From the NCBI RefSeq assembly GCF_037414475.1, contig NZ_CP147913.1, positions 8,876,501 through 8,940,500 of the forward strand: a stretch of 64,000 nt of DNA, written 5' to 3'. Below the pieces are notes generated by a model that was not told the DNA's origin, did not search any database, and saw only the letters and a program-made list of their open reading frames with translations. Of this stretch, positions 34,997-44,511 are shown piece after piece. A program made the position numbers and the translations under genes. The DNA comes from Myxococcus stipitatus. Its GTDB lineage: Bacteria > Myxococcota > Myxococcia > Myxococcales > Myxococcaceae. The first letter of the stretch is position 1. Each line of letters opens with the position of its first letter.

Positions 34997-35098
34997 GGGC
35001 GAATCCTGCTTCAGGTTCCGCGCGCGAGGAAACGGCCCTGGTGTGCAGGGCCATCCGGAGGACAGTGGCCGTGTCGTCTGCCCGACAGGTGGGGCGCT

Positions 35099-35827
35099 TC
35101 AGGAGCGGCGCTGGATACGGCCGTCCTTGTCCAGGACGTACGGCTCCACGAGCAGCGGCTCGACCTGGGCCCGCTTGTCCGCCACGCTGAAGCCCGAGTC
35201 GGCCAGGGTGGCGAGCGCGGACGTCTGCACCCGGCGTCCCGTCTCATCGGCCGTCAGGAGCTTGAGCACGGGCTCGCGCGCCGGCTCGTACTTGAAGGAG
35301 GCGAGCGCCTTGAGCGCGGCGATCTTCACATCGTCCGACATGTCCTCGAGGAAGGGGAGGACCACGGGAGGAATGCGCGCATCCTCTCGGCCGGAGACGT
35401 GGTGGAGGAGGACGACCTTCTTCTCCGGGTTCTTCGTGTAGTGCGCGGACAGGTGCTGGAGGGCGTTGACGCAGGCCCCGGTGACTTCGTCCTCGCTGAG
35501 CAGCTCGCCCAGGAGGCGCAGCGCCCAGGACGTGGCCTGCTCCGTTTTGCTGAGGAACTCGACGATGGGGGGAACGGCGTCCTTGCCGAAGGACTTCACC
35601 AGCTCGAAGGTGTGCTCCTTCTCGTCCGCGTCCGTGGTGAGCGGGTCCACCGTGATGGTGAAGCGGGCGAGCAGCACGGAGACGGCCTCGGGATATTTCA
35701 TCTCCCCGAGCTGCTGGATGGCCTTCTGGCGAGTCGCCGGATCACCGTACTTCTGGGTGACCTTGGGCTTGAGCTTGAGGGCTTTCTCGGGCCCCGAGCC
35801 GCCCGTGAAGATGTCGAAGAGGCCCAT
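35099..35827 (-). CDS. HEAT-repeat protein
   Basis: 242 aa, starting MGLFDIFTGG. Helical repeats are visible: DPATRQKAIQQLGEMKYPEA, a pair around KDAVPPIVEFLSKTEQATSW, DARIPPVVLPFLEDMSDDVK and IAALKALASFKYEPAREPVL, making a short HEAT/armadillo solenoid. No catalytic residues, signal or membrane segment, so it is probably a cytoplasmic scaffold. The gene lies upstream of the hybrid kinase, 102 bases apart and co-directional, and may be transcribed with it. The biological partner is unknown. Confidence 0.75.
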   Translation of the reverse strand: MGLFDIFTGGSGPEKALKLKPKVTQKYGDPATRQKAIQQLGEMKYPEAVSVLLARFTITVDPLTTDADEKEHTFELVKSFGKDAVPPIVEFLSKTEQATSWALRLLGELLSEDEVTGACVNALQHLSAHYTKNPEKKVVLLHHVSGREDARIPPVVLPFLEDMSDDVKIAALKALASFKYEPAREPVLKLLTADETGRRVQTSALATLADSGFSVADKRAQVEPLLVEPYVLDKDGRIQRRS

Positions 35828-35922
35828 GTGCGCGTGTGCTCCGTTTCCTGCGGCGACGTGATGAATGGAAGGTAGAGGCGCCGTCTATGACGGGGCGGCG
35901 CCCAGGACAAGAGACAAGACAG

Positions 35923-36939
35923 TCAGAGAGTCAGCTCGCGACGCACATCGTCGCTGTAGGCCCGGGACAGGGTCTCCGCGGCGGCCCGGGCCTCGGGCGT
36001 ATCCGTATCCGGCACCTTGACCTGGAGGTGGAGATACAGGTCGCCAGGGGCGCCGCCCTTGAGGGAGGGGACTCCGCGCCCTTTGAGACGCATCTGGCGC
36101 CCGGATTGTGAGCCTGATGGAACCTTCACGGTGACCTCGCCCTGGAAGGTGGGCACGCGGACCTCCGCGCCAAGCATGGCCTCCGAGACTGTCACGGGGA
36201 GGTCCACATGCAGGTCGTCCCCTTCGCGGCGCACCAGGGGATGCTCCATCACTTCCGTCTCGATGTAGAGGTCTCCCGGAGTCCCGCCGCGGAGTCCCGG
36301 GGCGCCCTGGCCCGCCAGCCGCACCTTGGAGCCGGTCTGGACGCCGGCGGGAATCTTCACGGTCAGCCGGGTCGCCTCGTCCGGCCCCGCGCCCACACGG
36401 CTTGGGCGGGTGACGGAGAGGGTGCGCTCGGTCCCGGTGACGGCCTCCGCCAGCGTGATGCGGGCGTGGGTGGACAGGTCATTGCCCCGCTCGGGGCCCG
36501 CGGCGGGACGACGACGGCCCCGGCCGAACATGTCTCCGACGTCGAACCCCGCTCCGCCGCCTCCGGCGTTGGCCCCCCCTCGGCGCCCGAACAAGTCGTT
36601 GAAGAGGTCCCCCAGGTCGAAGTCCTCGCCTCCGTAGGGGATTCCGCCGGCGCCGCCCCGCGAGGCCGCCGCCCGGTATTGGCGGTAGGCCTCCGCCTTC
36701 TTCTCGTCGAAGCCGATCTTCTCCGCGTCCTCGCCGAACTCGTCGTAGAGCTTGCGCTTCTTCGGATCCGACAGCACGTCGAAGGCCGAGCCGATCTGCT
36801 TGAACTTCTCCTCGGCGGCCTTATTTCCGGGGTTGACGTCCGGATGGTGCTGGCGCGCGAGCTTCCGGTACGCCTTCTTGATGGCGTCGTCGGAGGCCGT
36901 CCGGTCCACGCCGAGGATCTGGTAGTAGTCGTCCGCCAT
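35923..36939 (-). CDS. DnaJ-family co-chaperone, CbpA type (no zinc finger)
   Basis: 338 aa from the ATG at 36939; the longer upstream reading is rejected because the J domain starts here. The J domain (1-70) has YYQILGV, the essential HPD in ARQHHPDVN and YRKLARQHHP. A Gly-rich linker (GGEDFDLGDLFNDLFG, then Gly/Arg stretches) is followed by two DnaJ C-terminal beta domains (VKIPAGVQTGSKVRLAGQG and VKVPSGSQSGRQMRLKGRG). No CXXCXGXG zinc motifs are present, which separates it from DnaJ proper. It stimulates DnaK ATPase. No dnaK is nearby and no CIRCE-type heat-shock element is visible upstream. Confidence 0.88.
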   Translation of the reverse strand: MADDYYQILGVDRTASDDAIKKAYRKLARQHHPDVNPGNKAAEEKFKQIGSAFDVLSDPKKRKLYDEFGEDAEKIGFDEKKAEAYRQYRAAASRGGAGGIPYGGEDFDLGDLFNDLFGRRGGANAGGGGAGFDVGDMFGRGRRRPAAGPERGNDLSTHARITLAEAVTGTERTLSVTRPSRVGAGPDEATRLTVKIPAGVQTGSKVRLAGQGAPGLRGGTPGDLYIETEVMEHPLVRREGDDLHVDLPVTVSEAMLGAEVRVPTFQGEVTVKVPSGSQSGRQMRLKGRGVPSLKGGAPGDLYLHLQVKVPDTDTPEARAAAETLSRAYSDDVRRELTL

Positions 36940-37039
36940 TATTTCCCGCCGGGCTGTACGTGGTTGAAAGTAACCAGTCGATGGGAGGGCGCCAGCAAGG
37001 ACTGTTCGGCTGGCCTGGGATGTATAAAGTCGCCGAAAG

Positions 37040-37753
37040 ATGAGGGAGGCCATGGCAGCGCCGCGCCGAGCGGGAGCGGGGATCTTGTGGCTGGCGGGCT
37101 GGCTCCTCGTGGTGCCTGTGTCCCAGGCACGGGCCCAGGGTGTCCCCGGGGAGTCGCGGGGGCAGGTGGTGGACCGGGTGGTCGCCATCATCGAAGGCAG
37201 GGTCCTGTCCCAGAGCGAACTGGAGTTCGAGGCCCGGGTGGCGCTCGTCCAACGAGGAGGCGTCCAGGCGCTGGACGTTCCCTTGGATGAGCAGACGCTC
37301 AGAGGGGCCCTGGAGTGGGTCATCAACCAGCGGGTGCAGGTGCTCAACGCGGACCGGCTCCAGGCCTTTCCGGCGGAGCCCTCCGAGGTGGAGGCGAGGT
37401 TGGAGGTGTTTCGCGCGCGCGTTGGAGGCCCCGAGGCCCTGGAGCGGTTCCTGGCCCGAAGTGACGTGGACCTGTCAGGGCTCAAGGCGGTCCTGGCCCG
37501 GGGGCTGAGGGCCGAGCGGGTCCTCGACAGTCGCATCCGGCTTCGGGCGCAGGTGGGAGAGACGGAGATTCGCCGCTTCTACGAGCAGCACCGCGCCGAC
37601 TATCCCGGAAGCTATGAGCTCGTGCGCGACGCCATCCGGGAGAAGCTCTTCCGCGAGCGCTACGCCGCGCTGGCCGTGGAGGAGCTGGCGCAGGTGCGTG
37701 CCTCCGCCCAGGTGCGCCGGGTGGCGCCCTTCACCCGGGAGGCGAAGCCATGA
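37040..37753 (+). CDS. SurA N-terminal-domain protein without parvulin domain
   Basis: 237 aa from the ATG at 37040; the ATG at 37052 is also possible and has GGGAGG too close upstream. A TATAAA at 37023-37028 may be its -10. A signal peptide ends ARAQG. The mature part is the SurA N-terminal chaperone module: VVDRVVAIIEGRVLSQSELEFEARV, helical blocks, and ETEIRRFYEQHRADYPGSYE, where a parvulin domain would usually begin. No peptidyl-prolyl isomerase core is present. It is a probable periplasmic outer-membrane-protein chaperone. It overlaps rimI by four bases (ATGA). Confidence 0.8.
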   Translation: MREAMAAPRRAGAGILWLAGWLLVVPVSQARAQGVPGESRGQVVDRVVAIIEGRVLSQSELEFEARVALVQRGGVQALDVPLDEQTLRGALEWVINQRVQVLNADRLQAFPAEPSEVEARLEVFRARVGGPEALERFLARSDVDLSGLKAVLARGLRAERVLDSRIRLRAQVGETEIRRFYEQHRADYPGSYELVRDAIREKLFRERYAALAVEELAQVRASAQVRRVAPFTREAKP

Positions 37754-38244
37754 GACGGCTCGAGGAGGACATGGCGCCGCGGCTGTCGCATGGCTTCTCC
37801 ATCCGCCGCATGACGATGGACGACCTGGCGGCGGTGATGGCGCTGGAGCAGGCGGCCTTCAAGAACCCTTGGTCCGCGGAGCTGCTCAAGCGCGAGCTGG
37901 AGCACGAATGGTCCACCATCCTCCTCGTGGAGGAGCCCCGGGAGACCGTGCCCCCCTTGCTCCTGGGGTTGGCCATCTTCTGGATCGTCCACGATGAGGT
38001 CCACGTGCTCAACGTGGCCACGGCGCCTCAGCACCGGCGCCGGGGCGTGGCCCGGGCGGTGATGGAGGAAGTGCTGGAGCGGGGGAGGGGACGGCGGTGC
38101 AGCCTTGCCACCTTGGAGGTGCGCAAGAGCAACGAGGCCGCGATCCAGCTCTACCGCTCGTTCGGCTTCCGTCCCGTGGGCATCCGTCCCAACTACTACG
38201 CGGACGAGCGCGAGGACGCGGTGGTGATGGTCCTCGACTTCTGA
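37750..38244 (+). CDS. rimI: Ribosomal-protein-alanine N-acetyltransferase RimI
   Basis: 164 aa. GNAT fold with FSIRRMTMDDLAAVMALEQ, KNPWSAELLKREL (the WS motif near the start that marks RimI), VHVLNVATAPQHRRRGVA (acetyl-CoA binding) and LEVRKSNEAAIQLYRSFGF. It acetylates the N-terminus of ribosomal protein S18. Its position directly before the ribosomal cluster is interesting but the coupling is with the SurA-N gene (four-base overlap). An alternative start at 37771 would give a more usual length. Confidence 0.87.
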   Translation: MRRLEEDMAPRLSHGFSIRRMTMDDLAAVMALEQAAFKNPWSAELLKRELEHEWSTILLVEEPRETVPPLLLGLAIFWIVHDEVHVLNVATAPQHRRRGVARAVMEEVLERGRGRRCSLATLEVRKSNEAAIQLYRSFGFRPVGIRPNYYADEREDAVVMVLDF

Positions 38245-38345
38245 GCGCACGCGGAGTAGAGGAGCGACCCGTTGTACATTGGGCTATCGAGTTTCTGGGA
38301 ATGACCTCCTGGGCGCTGACCTGTTGGGTCTGCGTCATGCCGTGC

Positions 38346-38373
38346 TTGACACGGTGGGGTCGGTCCCTATACT
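38346..38373 (+). promoter_or_regulatory. Strong sigma-70 promoter of the str operon
   Basis: TTGACA (38346-38351), 16 bases, TATACT (38368-38373): a perfect -35 and five of six -10 positions. Transcription should begin near 38380, giving a leader of about 77 bases before the rpsL GTG. It is the clearest promoter in the window and lies in the 212-base gap after rimI. Confidence 0.8.
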
Positions 38374-38456
38374 CGCGGCCCTTTTCAGTAGTCCTGTAGG
38401 TAGATATGCGCCGCCTGGTGTCTCTGGCGGTTGCGAACCCGAAGAACGAGGTATCA

Positions 38457-38828
38457 GTGCCGACCATTAGCCAGCTGGTCCGCAAGGGCCGCGAGAAGCT
38501 GAACATCAAGGGCAAGAGCCCCGCGCTCAAGGAGTGCCCCCAGAAGCGCGGCGTTTGCACCCGCGTGTACACCACGACTCCGAAGAAGCCGAACTCGGCC
38601 CTCCGCAAGGTGGCCCGCGTGCGTCTGACCAACGGAATCGAAGTGACGTCCTACATCCCCGGCGTGGGCCACAACCTCCAGGAGCACTCGGTGGTGATGA
38701 TCCGCGGCGGCCGTGTGAAGGACCTCCCGGGTGTGCGCTACCACATCGTTCGTGGAACGCTCGACTCCGTGGGTGTCGCGGGTCGCAAGCAGAGCCGCTC
38801 CAAGTACGGCGCGAAGCGTCCGAGCTGA
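38457..38828 (+). CDS. rpsL: Ribosomal protein uS12
   Basis: 123 aa from the GTG at 38457 (GAGGT upstream), which gives the canonical MPTISQLVRKGR start. An in-frame ATG at 38406 would add 17 residues and also has a weak ribosome site. The decoding-centre segment TTTPKKPNSALRKVARVRL and the PGVGHNLQEHS loop are intact, with lysines at the streptomycin-sensitive positions. First gene of the str operon, driven by the promoter at 38346. Confidence 0.97.
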   Translation: MPTISQLVRKGREKLNIKGKSPALKECPQKRGVCTRVYTTTPKKPNSALRKVARVRLTNGIEVTSYIPGVGHNLQEHSVVMIRGGRVKDLPGVRYHIVRGTLDSVGVAGRKQSRSKYGAKRPS

Positions 38829-38969
38829 GAGCAGACCACCTTCGTTTCAGAGTCCGGACGTTGAGCCCCGCACCCTGGGGAGCGTCCCCGTTGTTTTCCT
38901 TCAGCAGCTCATGAAGCCCTGGCAGCAATGCTCTCCAAGGAGAGTGGGGCGTAAGGGAAGAGAGAAGAG

Positions 38970-39440
38970 ATGCCTCGTCGTCGCGTAGTCGCCAAGCGCA
39001 AGATTCTTCCGGATCCGAAGTTCCAGGACCGGCTCGTCACCAAGTTCGTCAACGACCTGATGCGGAAGGGCAAGAAGTCCATCGCGGAAGGCGTTTGCTA
39101 CGGAGCCTTCGCCCTCATCGAGGAGCGCGCGAAGGAGGACCCTCTCAAGACGTTCAAGAAGGCCCTCGACAACGTCAAGCCGGTGCTGGAGGTGAAGAGC
39201 CGCCGCGTCGGTGGTGCCACCTACCAGGTGCCCGTCGAGGTCCGTCAGGACCGTCGCGTCGCGCTCGGGATGCGCTGGATCATCCAGTACTCCAAGGCGC
39301 GTGGCGAGAAGACCATGCAGGAGAAGTTGGCCGGCGAGATCATGGACGCCGCCAACAACCGCGGTAACGCGGTGAAGAAGCGTGAAGACACGCACAAGAT
39401 GGCGGAGGCCAACAAGGCTTTCGCGCACTACCGCTGGTAG
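38970..39440 (+). CDS. rpsG: Ribosomal protein uS7
   Basis: 156 aa, normal length. MPRRRVVAKRKILPDPKF is the standard start, and GGATYQVPVEVR and the C-terminal MAEANKAFAHYRW are conserved. It nucleates the 30S head and, from other bacteria, can repress the str operon. It lies 141 bases after rpsL, preceded by GAGAAGAG. A terminator-like hairpin follows before fusA. Confidence 0.97.
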   Translation: MPRRRVVAKRKILPDPKFQDRLVTKFVNDLMRKGKKSIAEGVCYGAFALIEERAKEDPLKTFKKALDNVKPVLEVKSRRVGGATYQVPVEVRQDRRVALGMRWIIQYSKARGEKTMQEKLAGEIMDAANNRGNAVKKREDTHKMAEANKAFAHYRW

Positions 39441-39461
39441 GCCTGACGGCTTCGCGGTGTC

Positions 39462-39500
39462 CCGCCCGGGTGCAGAAGGTTGCATCCGGGCGGTTTCTTT
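39462..39500 (+). terminator. Intrinsic terminator or attenuator between rpsG and fusA
   Basis: A 13-bp stem with one G-T pair (arms 39462-39474 and 39481-39493), loop GAAGGT and tail TTTCTTT. It is the best terminator-shaped structure inside the ribosomal cluster. The sequence CGCCCGGGTG recurs at 39524-39533, identical to part of the left arm, so the right arm could pair with either copy. Confidence 0.7.
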
Positions 39501-39589
39501 AGGTGAAGAGAGTTCTCTGAAATCGCCCGGGTGGGAACGTGAGACGGGGCCCGCAAGCCCTCCCGCCCTCATGGAGAGGTACCGACGCA

Positions 39590-41668
39590 ATGGCTCGCGA
39601 GCATCCCCTGGAGCGCTACCGCAACATCGGCATCATGGCGCACATCGATGCCGGCAAGACGACCACCACCGAGCGGATCCTCTTCTACACTGGCGCCATC
39701 CATCGGATGGGCGAGGTGCATGAGGGAACCACCACCACGGACTGGATGGTCCAGGAGCGTGAGCGCGGCATCACGATCACCTCCGCCGCCATCACCGCCT
39801 TCTGGACCCGCGGTGACCAGCGCTACCGCGTCAACATCATCGACACGCCTGGACACGTGGACTTCACCATCGAGGTGGAGCGCTCGCTGCGCGTGCTGGA
39901 CGGCGCCATCACCGTGTTCGACGCGGTGAACGGCGTGGAGCCGCAGTCGGAGACGGTCTGGCGCCAGGCGGACCGCTACAAGGTCCCCCGCATCTGCTTC
40001 ATCAACAAGATGGACCGGGTGGGCGCGGACTTCGAGATGTCCGTGGGCACCATCCGCGAGAAGCTGGGCGCGCGGGCCGTGCGCATGCAGCTGCCGCTGG
40101 GCGCGGAGGACAAGCACCGCGGCGTCATCGACCTCGTGACGATGAAGGCCCTGGTGTTCGTCGACTCGGAGCAGGGCAGCCGCTACGACTTCGCGGACAT
40201 TCCGGAGGAGTACCGTGAGCAGGCGGAGGCCGCGCGCGCGGAGCTGATCGAGGCCGCGGCGGAGCAGGACGATGCGCTGACGGAGAAGTTCCTCGAGGGC
40301 CAGGAGCTGACGGAGCAGGAGATCCGCTCCGCCATCCGCAAGGGCTGCGTGGCGCTGAAGCTCTTCCCCGTGTTCTGCGGCTCGGCGTTCCGCCACAAGG
40401 GCGTGCAGCCGCTGCTGGACGCGGTGATTGACTACCTGCCCAGCCCGCTGGACATCCCGCCGATTCACGGCAAGACGCCCAAGGGTGAGGACGCGGTGCG
40501 CGAGACGCGCGACGACGCGCCCTTCAGCGCGCTGGCGTTCAAGATCATGAACGACCCGGCGTTCCAGTCGCAGACGCTGACGTTCCTCCGCGTCTACTCG
40601 GGGAAGCTCGAGGCGGGCACGGCGGTGTGGAACTCGGTGAAGGGCAAGCGCGAGCGCGTCAGCCGCCTGGTGCAGATGCGCGCGGACAAGAAGGACGAGC
40701 TCACGGAGTGCTACGCGGGTGATATCTGCGCCGTGGTGGGACTGAAGCTCGCCACGACGGGGGACACGCTCTGCGACGACAAGCAGCCCATCATCCTCGA
40801 GCGGATGGAGTTCCCCGAGCCGGTCATCGACATCGCCATCGAGCCGAAGTCGACGGCGGACCAGGACAAGATCATCCAGTCGCTGCAGCGGCTGGCCGCC
40901 GAGGACCCGTCGTTCCGCGTGAAGACCAACGAGGAGACGGGGCAGACCATCATCGCCGGCATGGGCGAGCTGCACCTGGAGATCATCGTCGACCGCCTCC
41001 TGCGGGAATTCAAGGTCGACGCCAACATCGGCAAGCCGCAGGTGGCGTACCGGGAGACCATCACCACCCAGACGGAGGCGGAAGGGAAGTACATCCGCCA
41101 AACCGGTGGCAGGGGACAGTATGGCCACATCTGGCTGCGGGTGATGCCCAACGAGCCCGGTAAGGGCTTCTCGTTCGAGAACAAAGTCGTGGGTGGCGTG
41201 GTGACGAAGGAGTTCGTCGACGCCGTGCGCGACGGGGTCAAGGAGTCCCTGCAGAACGGCCCCGTGGCGGGATACCCCATGGTGGACGTGAAGGTGGAGG
41301 CCTACGACGGCTCCATGCACGACGTGGACTCCAGCGAGATGGCGTTCAAGATCGCCGGCTCGCTGGCGTTCAAGGACGCGGTCCGCGCGGCCACGCCTGT
41401 GCTGCTCGAGCCCATCATGAGCTGCGAGATCGTCACCCCGGAGGACTTCATGGGCGACGTGATTGGCGACTTGAACGGGCGCCGGGGCAAGGTGCTGGGC
41501 ATGACGCCTCGGCCGGGCCGCACTCAAGCCATCCAGGCGCAGGTCCCCTTGGCCGCCATGTTCGGGTACTCGACGGACCTGCGCAGCCGCAGCCAGGGAA
41601 GGGCGACCTACACCATGCAGTTCAGTCACTACGCGCCCGCGCCGAAGTCGGCGCTCAACCGCTACTGA
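39590..41668 (+). CDS. fusA: Translation elongation factor EF-G
   Basis: 692 aa from the ATG at 39590, the canonical MAREHPLERYRNIGI start; the frame opens at 39539 but that adds a non-conserved tail. GTPase motifs: G1 AHIDAGKTTT, G2 in the RGITITSAA region, G3 DTPGHVDF, G4 INKMDR and G5 SAF in GSAFRHKGV. Domain IV has the GGRGQYGHIWLR region needed for translocation. Position and length make this the canonical translational EF-G of the str operon. Confidence 0.97.
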   Translation: MAREHPLERYRNIGIMAHIDAGKTTTTERILFYTGAIHRMGEVHEGTTTTDWMVQERERGITITSAAITAFWTRGDQRYRVNIIDTPGHVDFTIEVERSLRVLDGAITVFDAVNGVEPQSETVWRQADRYKVPRICFINKMDRVGADFEMSVGTIREKLGARAVRMQLPLGAEDKHRGVIDLVTMKALVFVDSEQGSRYDFADIPEEYREQAEAARAELIEAAAEQDDALTEKFLEGQELTEQEIRSAIRKGCVALKLFPVFCGSAFRHKGVQPLLDAVIDYLPSPLDIPPIHGKTPKGEDAVRETRDDAPFSALAFKIMNDPAFQSQTLTFLRVYSGKLEAGTAVWNSVKGKRERVSRLVQMRADKKDELTECYAGDICAVVGLKLATTGDTLCDDKQPIILERMEFPEPVIDIAIEPKSTADQDKIIQSLQRLAAEDPSFRVKTNEETGQTIIAGMGELHLEIIVDRLLREFKVDANIGKPQVAYRETITTQTEAEGKYIRQTGGRGQYGHIWLRVMPNEPGKGFSFENKVVGGVVTKEFVDAVRDGVKESLQNGPVAGYPMVDVKVEAYDGSMHDVDSSEMAFKIAGSLAFKDAVRAATPVLLEPIMSCEIVTPEDFMGDVIGDLNGRRGKVLGMTPRPGRTQAIQAQVPLAAMFGYSTDLRSRSQGRATYTMQFSHYAPAPKSALNRY

Positions 41669-41807
41669 CGGGTCCGGCAGGTGCCCCTGCGGGCGATTTC
41701 AGTTGACGTTGTGGCAGGTTTGGAGCAGGACGCAGCACCTTGCAGTGAGTTTTTCGTGATTCGAGACGTGCCGGGTTGTTGACCGGCTCAGCCCGGTGAG
41801 GAGTGTC

Positions 41808-42998
<1,191 letters not shown>

Positions 42999-43011
42999 CA
43001 GACCGCCTCTT

Positions 43012-43052
43012 GGCTCTCTGGGGGCCCCCGTCCGGGGAATTTCCAGAGAGCC
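43012..43052 (+). other. Strong stem-loop between tuf and rpsJ
   Basis: A perfect 10-bp inverted repeat (GGCTCTCTGG 43012-43021, CCAGAGAGCC 43043-43052) encloses a second C/G-rich hairpin (CCCC...GGGG). No T tract follows, so it is more likely an mRNA processing or stability element than a terminator. It begins 13 bases after the tuf stop in a 202-base gap. Confidence 0.5.
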
Positions 43053-43200
43053 GGAGGAAATCCAGTTGCATACACCGGGGCGGGATGGTAATCACCGCGC
43101 CCCTTCGTTCTGAAGAAGCGGCTCTGTGACATCCAGGGGACGTCAGTCGTAGCGCCTCCCAAGGCGTTGGCACAGGGTTCGTTCTAAGAGGTTCTTGCGA

Positions 43201-43509
43201 ATGGCGACACAGAAGATCCGCATCCGGCTGAAGGCATACGACTCGAAGCTCCTGGACCAGAGCGCGGGGGAGATCGTCGAGACGGCCAAGCGCACGGGCG
43301 CGAAGGTGGCCGGTCCGATCCCCCTTCCGACGCGCATCAACAAGTTCACGGTGCTGCGGTCGCCGCACGTGGACAAGAAGAGCCGCGAGCAGTTTGAGAT
43401 CCGCACGCACAAGCGCCTGCTCGACATTCTCGAGCCTACGCAGCAGACGCTGGATGCGTTGATGAAGCTGGATCTGTCGGCTGGCGTTGACGTCGAGATC
43501 AAGTCCTAG
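43201..43509 (+). CDS. rpsJ: Ribosomal protein uS10
   Basis: 102 aa from the ATG at 43201; two in-frame codons earlier at 43195 are not used. MATQKIRIRLKAYDSK, VAGPIPLPTRINKFTVLRSPH and the C-terminal VDVEIKS are standard. It also serves as NusE in transcription antitermination. The next gene is rplD, only 53 bases away; rplC, which normally follows rpsJ, is absent. Confidence 0.97.
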   Translation: MATQKIRIRLKAYDSKLLDQSAGEIVETAKRTGAKVAGPIPLPTRINKFTVLRSPHVDKKSREQFEIRTHKRLLDILEPTQQTLDALMKLDLSAGVDVEIKS

Positions 43510-43562
43510 GAAGCGGGTGGGCGTCCGAGTGGTTTCACTCCGACCCCCGCGAGGAAAGTGCC

Positions 43563-44186
43563 ATGGCGAAGTTTGACGTTGTCGACCTGGATTTGAAGAA
43601 GGTGTCGGAGATTGAGCTCTCCGACGACATCTTCGGCGCTGAGCCGAACACGCACCTCTTTTACGAGGTCGCGAAGATGCAGCAGATCAACCGGCGCCGC
43701 GGCACGGTGGGTGTGAAGAACACCTCGCTGGTCAGCGGCGGCGGCAAGAAGCCCTGGAAGCAGAAGGGCACCGGTCGCGCCCGCCAGGGTTCCATCCGCG
43801 CTTCCCACTGGGTGGGCGGCGGCAAGGCGATGGCTCCCAAGGCTCGCGACTACTTCTACCGTCCGCCCCGCAAGGTGCGCCGCGGTGCGCTGAAGTCCGC
43901 GCTGTCCCTGCGCGCCAAGGAGAAGACGCTCATCATCCTGAGCGGGTTCTCCCTGGATGCCCCCAAGAGCAAGCAGGCCTTCGAGGTGCTGACCAAGCGC
44001 CTGAAGCTGCAGAACGCTCTCGTGGTGGACGAGAAGGGCAACACCAACCTGCACCGCAGCGTGCGGAACCTGGCGAAGTTCGACGTGCTGCCTCCCGAGG
44101 GCGTGAACCTCGAGGCCGTGCTGAAGCACTCGCACCTCGTCCTGACCTCCGCGGCCGCGAAGTCCCTCGAAGGGGCGCTCTCATGA
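43563..44186 (+). CDS. rplD: Ribosomal protein uL4
   Basis: 207 aa. The extended loop that lines the exit tunnel is seen in KKPWKQKGTGRARQGSIRASHWVGGG, with further conserved blocks after it. L4 is the autogenous repressor of the S10 operon in E. coli. A mismatch-containing hairpin (GAGTG gttt CACTC, about 43528-43541) lies in the rpsJ-rplD gap. It overlaps rplW by four bases. Confidence 0.96.
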   Translation: MAKFDVVDLDLKKVSEIELSDDIFGAEPNTHLFYEVAKMQQINRRRGTVGVKNTSLVSGGGKKPWKQKGTGRARQGSIRASHWVGGGKAMAPKARDYFYRPPRKVRRGALKSALSLRAKEKTLIILSGFSLDAPKSKQAFEVLTKRLKLQNALVVDEKGNTNLHRSVRNLAKFDVLPPEGVNLEAVLKHSHLVLTSAAAKSLEGALS

Positions 44187-44476
44187 ATCTCAGCGACATC
44201 ATCAAGGGCCCGCTCATCACCGAGAAGCTGGACAAGGCCCGGGAGAAGTTCCGGCAGTATTCGTTCATCGTCGACCGCAAGGCCACCAAGCATGACGTGG
44301 CTCGCGCGGTTGAGACGCTCTTCAAGGTCACCGTCGAGGGTGTTCGCACGAACATCGTCCGCGGCAAGATCAAGCGCGTGGGTCGGAGCATCGGCAAGCG
44401 GCCCAACTTCAAGAAGGCGGTCGTCACCCTCAAGGAAGGCGACTCGATCGAACTCTTCGAGGGAGGGGCGGCCTGA
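44183..44476 (+). CDS. rplW: Ribosomal protein uL23
   Basis: 97 aa. The start overlaps the rplD stop (ATGA). Conserved core LITEKLDKAREKFRQYSFIVD, KHDVARAVETLFKV and VRTNIVRGKIKRVG. It sits at the tunnel exit and binds trigger factor and SRP. Length is normal. Confidence 0.95.
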   Translation: MNLSDIIKGPLITEKLDKAREKFRQYSFIVDRKATKHDVARAVETLFKVTVEGVRTNIVRGKIKRVGRSIGKRPNFKKAVVTLKEGDSIELFEGGAA

Positions 44477-44511
44477 CGCTACGGCGTTGAGGTCAGCCTG
44501 AGGAACACACC

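Noticed and set aside
36940..37039. Heat-shock (CIRCE) or sigma-32 element upstream of dnaJ-like gene
   Set aside because: No TTAGCACTC inverted repeat and no credible sigma-32 boxes; only a short GGTT/AACC repeat is present.
38279..38470. Short open frame across the rpsL promoter
   Set aside because: It spans the promoter and the rpsL start, with no ribosome site and no conserved feature.
39569..41629. Long open frame antisense to fusA
   Set aside because: Composition typical of an antisense shadow; fusA is certain.
43066..43092. TTGCAT...GGTAAT as a promoter for rpsJ
   Set aside because: Spacer is only 15 bases and the -10 is weak; co-transcription from upstream is as likely.
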